Shown: positions 59,403 through 64,000 of the stretch, in pieces
Layout: every line of letters begins with the position of its first letter
How positions within the stretch are numbered: position 1 is the first letter of the stretch
NCBI GenBank assembly: GCA_027382625.1
Contig: JAJKFJ010021673.1
Coordinates: 155,556-219,555 of the forward strand
DNA length: 64,000 nt
Origin: Tetmemena sp. SeJ-2015
Lineage: Eukaryota; Ciliophora; Spirotrichea; Sporadotrichida; Oxytrichidae
Direction of reading: 5' to 3'
Made by a program: the position numbers and the translations under genes
Notes under the pieces: generated by a model
Database searches by the model: none
Seen by the model: only the letters and a program-made list of their open reading frames with translations
What the model was told of the DNA's origin: nothing

Positions 59403-60271
59403 ATGAGAATTAACCTAGACTTGATATAAAAGTGCTCCCAGTACCTCAACGCCTTGAATGAATTCTATATCGACCTGCGTGGCTACAAAATTCCCTTCAT
59501 TGAAAACCTGGCTGCAACCAATGACCAGTTCACTTGCATAGATCTCACAGACAATGAAATTGCCAGGTTGGAAAACCTTCCTCAACTCAAGAAACTCACA
59601 AACCTCATGCTCTCCAACAATAGAATCACCAGAGTTTAAATTATAGTAAAATATTATATTTCTATTTATTTTTGAGTTGATCCAAACTTCGCAGAGCAGT
59701 GCACTAATTTGGAATCGTTGATCCTCTCCAACAACAAGATCTCCCAGATGTCAGAGATTGATAACATCGCCCTGGGCAGCCGCAACTCCTCCCTCCTCCG
59801 ACTTTCACTACTAGGCAACCTCGTGATTAACCTTCCCAACTACAGACTGTATGTGATTCACAAAATTCCTTCTCTGCGCGTGCTTGACTTCCAAAAAGTC
59901 ACTCAGAAGGAGAGGCTGGAGTCTAAGAAGCTATTTGGAGACAGCACCAAGTAAAATGCGAAATAGCAGGGTGCAATCTAAGAGATGATCAAGAGACAAC
60001 ATGAAATTATATAAACCTCTCCTTTATTTACCATTCTTTTTAAATTGACGAGAACTTAAAAAGAGAGACCAAGCTATCGAGCACAGGCTAGGTTAAAAAG
60101 GAAGCCAGTCCAGAGGAGATAAGAATCAATGCCAAGATTAGAGAGCTGGAACAGTAAATTGAGAGTGCACAGAGTATGGAACAAATTCAAGCAATCCAGA
60201 AATAAATAGAAGAGCTGGAGGATCTCAAAGATGCAAACTCTAAAGCTGAAGAGGTGCTCAGTCATCAGTGA
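59403..60271 (+). CDS. SNRPA1: U2 snRNP protein A' (U2A')
   Basis: Leucine-rich-repeat protein that binds U2 snRNA stem-loop IV together with U2B'' in the spliceosome. Start ATG 59403-59405 (MRINLDLIQKCSQYLNALNE), then the family signature IDLRGYKIPFIENLAATNDQ, LTDNEIARLENLPQLKKLTN, MLSNNRITRVDPNFAEQC (IES removed), LILSNNKISQMSEIDNIALG, YRLYVIHKIPSLRVLDFQKV and TQKERLESKKLFG. After a second IES the C-terminal coiled coil reads PEEIRINAKIRELEQQIESA and QAIQKQIEELEDLKDANSKA to TGA 60269-60271. No introns. Convergent with the SAC3-domain gene. Confidence 0.96.
59637..59678. other. IES in the U2A' gene, pointer GAGTT (42 bp)
   Basis: GAGTT at 59632-59636 and 59674-59678. Removal joins NNRITRV to DPNFAEQCTNLESL. 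Confidence 0.93.
60009..60046. other. IES in the U2A' gene, pointer AAATT (38 bp)
   Basis: AAATT at 60004-60008 and 60042-60046. Removal joins EMIKRQHEI to DENLKRETKLSSTGQVKKEA and the C-terminal coiled coil; no splice sites present. Confidence 0.9.
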
Positions 60272-60401
60272 ATATGTATGAATATATTTAATTAATTCGC
60301 AAATAAGTAAATTGTAGCTACTCTCAGTCAATGTAAAAAAGAATTAACTCATAGAGAAATTAATCCCTCTAAGACGAGTTAATTAGATCAATCAAATAAA
60401 T

Positions 60402-61829
60402 TCAAATAGCCAACTTCTTTAGTTAGAGCAAACTCTGCCTCGTGTTAATCCTCTAATTTGTATCAACAACTATCATTTTAGAGTTGTAAAACTCAACTTC
60501 TGCTTCTTGTTCATCGCCCGCAATATTATTAGCATTGTATAATTTCTCAAAGCCTATCATCTTACTCAAGTCTTCTTTATCAATCCCACTTTAACTAAAG
60601 CAAAAGATTATTCTATTAAAACTTACTAGGCCTATAAGTATTGGTAAAGAGCTTTCCCTTGGATTTATGTTCTTAAGTGAAGCAACATCAAGTCAAGCGC
60701 ATTTTAACTTTTTGTTTTCGACTAATTATAAAGTCTCAAGATCTTTAAATAGTTTCCACTCAAGTAGTGTCTGCTTATCCTAATAATGTTTAATTTTCTT
60801 CATCTTGTCTTACATAAAATACTGAAGTTTAAGGTCACTATGTGAGTTGAGTAGGCTGAAAATGTAACTCTCATTTTCTGCGTACATACTAATCTAATCT
60901 CTAAAGAGATAGTATAGCTATCTTGAAACTAATAGCTCCTAAAATAAGGTAATATTGGGATTATTCTTGCTTACAATAATTTGTGTGGTTTAAGATGCAG
61001 TAAGATTTTAGACTTCATCAGGCGAGAAGGACTATCTCTGGCCATCAGATATCGTTAATTCATAGGACTTATTTTCTTCTTTGTTGCTATGGCTTTCATC
61101 TTCAGATAAATTTGAGAATTTCCTGCTTCCTATTTGCTAAATAGAGGAGTCTAGTTTGAATTGAAGTAAAGCAGCGCACTAGAGATAGTGGTCTAAATCG
61201 TTGTGTCTGAGTGCTTCTATAGCATGATAAAGGTAAACTACAGTTGTGAGTGTTTGCTTCTACAAATTGCGCACAGTCAGTTCCTGTCTGATTGCTCTGA
61301 GCTGCGAACTCAACCACTCATAGCTGCAAAATTGAATAACTTAGATATTTTATCTGCAGTTTTGATCTTTAAACTTATTTTGAACATTGGTGAAAGCCTT
61401 TGCTAGTTGCTCCTGTGTTCTAATCCTCTTCTCAAACTCTTCGGGTTTCAAATCCTAAGTCAATCTGAAGTACTCTCTTTCAAGGTAGTTACAAGCTAGA
61501 TCATCTATAAAATTATTGATAATATAATTTATTTTCTATATTTATAATTATCTTGTTCTGCAAAAGCTATTTATTCTTTCTCAAACTTATCCTTTCTTTA
61601 CTGTTGTTTATTATCTGTAGAAGAATGAATGCCAGACTATTTCAATGGGACTTCTTATTTTATGAAGGGTTGAGGAGGTGAAGTTTCTTTCTTTTAAGAA
61701 TTGAAAGTGGCACTTTTAGTTTAATCCGAAGACTTTATTTCTTCTCCAATTTAATAAAGAAAAAAATATTGGTTTTGTTTGAGGAGGTTGGGGTTTGCGT
61801 TTGCCAAACTTTTTAATTTCAAATTCCAT
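60402..61829 (-). CDS. SAC3/GANP-domain protein (THP3/LENG8-like)
   Basis: Start ATG complementary to 61827-61829 (MEFEIKKFGKRKPQPPQTKP). A short interruption, then a Q/S/P-rich linker (KKETSPPQPFIKQEVPLKQS; DNKQQQRKDKFEKEQIAFAE). Next LEREYFRLTQDLKPEEFEKR and, after an intron or IES, YEWLSSQLRAIRQELTVRN with LQKQTLTTVVYLYHAIEALR and NDLDHYLQCAALLQFKL: the SAC3/GANP/eIF3-p25 pattern of SQLRAIRQDLTVQ, VYE.HA..AL and D..EY.QC...L. The rest is the helical PCI-like region and an acidic end (VVDTNQRINTRQSLL) with TGA 60402-60404. Such proteins couple mRNA export or processing. Several short introns unresolved. Confidence 0.78.
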
Positions 61830-62112
61830 CAAAGCAATTTAATCTCAACTATAATAATAATATTCTGGTAAATTAAAATACTTCAAATAAAAATAAGCAA
61901 TTAGAGCAGAAATATAAGAAGATACTATAGTTAATATATTTAAACTAGAATGAGTAATAATTATGTCTTTAAATTTTCCCAATTTTTTTTAAGTACTTGA
62001 AATTATGAAAGTAGAGAAAGATTAATTCCGAGCTATATTATAAATTATAGATAAAGTTTAAATGGAATAGGATCACCTCAGAAACAATATTTCTTTGCAT
62101 AAAAGTAACAAC
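61830..62112. other. Divergent intergenic region
   Basis: AT-rich DNA between the divergently transcribed SAC3-domain gene and the Gly-rich protein gene; no motif assigned. Confidence 0.4.
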
Positions 62113-62938
62113 ATGAGTTCAGAAAATAATAACTCTCCTCTAAGGAGCAGAAGAAGAAATACTTTACAAAATAAACACGTCAGCCCAATTATTGGAGCTC
62201 TAGTATGCTTGGCTATAGTAACTTAGTCTGCTTAAGCTACTTCATCTTAAACTTTCCATCCTAGAATAACCTAACAATCCTAACAATCTCTTTTTTATAC
62301 AACTTAATTAAATCCTTAATTGATTATTTGATGAGTCCTCTTGATTTTACGAGTCTGGATACTTATGGAGGGCTTGGCTTGGGTTGGCTGGTTGGATTTA
62401 TCTTAGATGGGGCAGTCGCAGGAAGTGAGCAGTGCATCCCCTCCTTGATTTACTCTCTCGAAGCCGGAATTCTAATTGAATACGGAGTGAAGGTGCTGAA
62501 CACAATGGTTGCGGGCTCATCCTAGAAAAATATTCAGCAAATCGACCTCTACGTTAATTTATAGGAAAATCATTTAATTTATAAATAGGTAAATTTAATT
62601 TGTACAGGCTGTTGGTGGAGCTCTTTGGCAGCTGGGCTTACTGCTCCACTTCCCTCTTTAGAATTTTTGGAACACAGCACCAACCCGCACTGAGATAACA
62701 CTTAGAGAAGCTTAACACCTTATCAAGACCACACTTTGCTCTGACTTAATCTTCAAAGACTACTCTTTAAGTGATATTCGATTACTTAAACTACTTCATG
62801 CCTCTCTTTCAGGGATTCTAGGCTTGGTTCGCTTACCTAACTGGAAATGCTTTCTAATTTGGTTTCTACACAGGTGAAATAACGGGTACAGGCTATGCAT
62901 ACTTGGCAGAACTAGGTGGCTTCACACTTTACGATTGA
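62113..62938 (+). CDS. Hydrophobic Gly-rich protein, probably secreted or membrane
   Basis: Start ATG 62113-62115 (MSSENNNSPLRSRRRNTLQN); IIGALVCLAIVTQSAQA is a hydrophobic segment compatible with a signal anchor. After a frame change in the T run near 62291 comes SLDTYGGLGLGWLVGFILDG, AVAGSEQCIPSLIYSLEAGI and LIEYGVKVLNTMVAGSS. An intron (GTAAAT-TGTACAG) leads to AVGGALWQLG; a further unresolved junction near 62640-62720 leads to YFMPLFQGFQAWFAYLTGNA, FQFGFYTGEITGTGYAYLAE and LGGFTLYD with TGA 62936-62938. Considered as Tim17-like but the family motif is absent. Function unknown. Confidence 0.55.
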
Positions 62939-63439
62939 AATATCAAATTATATGGAAAAACTAAAAAATGAATATAGCTAAGAATTGATTGAAAAATTTA
63001 ATTTGAATAAAATTAAATTGATTCAAAAATAGAAGTTTAGCTATCTCTATTGTAATAATTATAGCTTTTAGCGCGTGATCGAATTTAATTGTGGATAACT
63101 TAAATACAAGCGTTGAAGATATTGATTGACTCAGATGAAGATGAGAGTAGTAGTTGCCCACTTCTCAGTAACTGCTGACTGAATGAAATTATTTCCATTC
63201 TTGCCCATGTTCATTATGATTATAAAGTAGCAGTGCTCCAATGCTTAACTATAATTTTAGCAGTGCCAACTCTTTTAAATCACTGCGCGATACTTGAGCA
63301 CTAGATAAGCTACTGGATGGTGAGTTTCAAATCGGAGGTAGATAGCCAAAACTTGATACAATTAAATGATTAATTTTACCTTCTAATCTGCAAGGCTATC
63401 TCTTACTTATTGTTTTAGTCTTTAACTGAGGGAACTTTC
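62939..63439. other. AT-rich region without supported gene
   Basis: The minus-strand ORF 62961-63161 lies in AT-rich DNA without coding bias. Nothing else recognised. Confidence 0.35.
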
Positions 63440-63968
63440 TCTGAATCAAAGAGTTGACATTTAGATTGGAATGAAGCATTGGCTATGGCGAGGCAAGTAG
63501 TAAGCTTTGGAACGGATAAAATTCGTAGAAATTAGGGTGAGTCTGAAATAAGAAAGCTTAATTTAGTGAGTTTAACCCCTCATTACAATTGATCATTCGC
63601 TTTATGAAGGGAACTTTCTAGAAATTAATCCATTATACTCATCATATTTTTTTTGATTTGCTAACTAAATAGATCTATATCCTTTGATATAGGGCCATTT
63701 CAACTTTCACAAAGCTCCAATATTTTTTTATTATTTATCTAATCATCGTTTTTAATTTAATTCTATTCTATAGATTGAACCTAACAAACTTTTCTTAAAT
63801 TTCTTTGATGCTTTCTCATTAGATGAATTTAAAAAGGAAGATAGAAATAATTTAAGCCTCTTCTTCTAAAAATCAGAGACTAGTGAGTGTATTATAAAAT
63901 TTAAGCCTAGTATTATCAAGTAAACTATTATTCTCACAAACAATTTAACAAAAGAAGAAACAAATTGA
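63440..63968 (+). CDS. Partial paralogue of the foldback-split gene, plus a terminal exon
   Basis: SLTEGTFSESKS then DWNEALAMARQ, an intron-like gap, and NPSLQLIIRFMKGTFQKLIH at 63420-63630 match SLKEQFFYSG, SWNEAMCRQ and NPSQQSIIHY of the 54540-57130 gene, including the position of the intron after the ARQ/CRQ part. An in-frame TGA separates the first two patches, so indel or decay is likely. After an intron end (TTCTATAG near 63773) the exon EPNKLFLNFFDAFSLDEFKK, EDRNNLSLFFQKSETSE and IIKQTIILTNNLTKEETN ends at TGA 63966-63968; its membership in the same gene is not certain. Confidence 0.45.
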
Positions 63969-64000
63969 TTTCAAAATCTAGGAATATAACTTAGATTTAA

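Noticed and set aside
62328..62525. Tim17/22/23-like Gly-rich hydrophobic segment
   Set aside because: The Gly-rich hydrophobic pattern is general; the family's conserved motif and length are not met and the rest of the protein does not fit.

Overview
The window reads as germline (micronuclear) DNA of a hypotrich ciliate of the Oxytricha/Stylonychia type. Three things show this. (1) Genes are open only if TAA and TAG are read as glutamine and TGA as the sole stop; this holds on both strands in every gene I could follow. (2) Genes are cut by short AT-rich segments flanked by 2-7 bp direct repeats (pointers); removing the segment plus one repeat restores frame and conserved motifs. I resolved nine such IESs of 25-66 bp or carrying an insertion, plus ordinary GT-AG introns of about 29-70 nt. 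(3) A complete 4.1-kb TBE transposon with C4A4 telomere-like ends sits inside a coding exon, and its exact removal with one AAT target copy restores the frame.

Layout. 1-9.5 kb, all minus strand: tubulin-tyrosine-ligase-like gene (runs off the left edge, cut by an IES that carries a poly-G foldback element), two coiled-coil or low-complexity genes, a secreted NHL-repeat protein and two Cys-rich zinc-finger genes. 10-19.3 kb, minus: succinyl-CoA ligase beta subunit, a large voltage-gated K+ channel with a cyclic-nucleotide-binding domain and acidic tail, a small Ser/Asp-rich gene, and a casein kinase 1. 19.6-26.3 kb, plus: a large gene split by the TBE. 26.4-36.3 kb, minus: Pelota/Dom34, an ankyrin-like or unassigned gene, a calcium-dependent protein kinase with an IES inside its catalytic loop, a 14-3-3 protein and a small unknown gene.

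36.3-44.4 kb, plus: a two-ORF LINE-like unit whose ORFs overlap as ATGA. ORF2 is about 1745 codons with recognisable endonuclease and reverse transcriptase folds, but the catalytic residues I can locate are replaced although the frame is almost fully open. 44.6-54.2 kb: two plus-strand small/coiled-coil genes and two very long minus-strand low-complexity genes. 54.5-64 kb: a gene interrupted by a second poly-G foldback element, a probable cilium-type gene, U2 snRNP A' with two IESs, a SAC3/GANP-domain gene, a Gly-rich hydrophobic protein and a partial paralogue of the foldback-split gene.

The most unusual material is the pair of foldback elements with identical runs-of-G termini embedded in IES positions, the LINE-like ORF with a lost active site but a preserved frame, and the TBE in an exon. 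Several genes also carry single-base length changes, often in homopolymers, that look like residual sequencing indels; coordinates of exon boundaries are therefore approximate unless a pointer or splice site is named.
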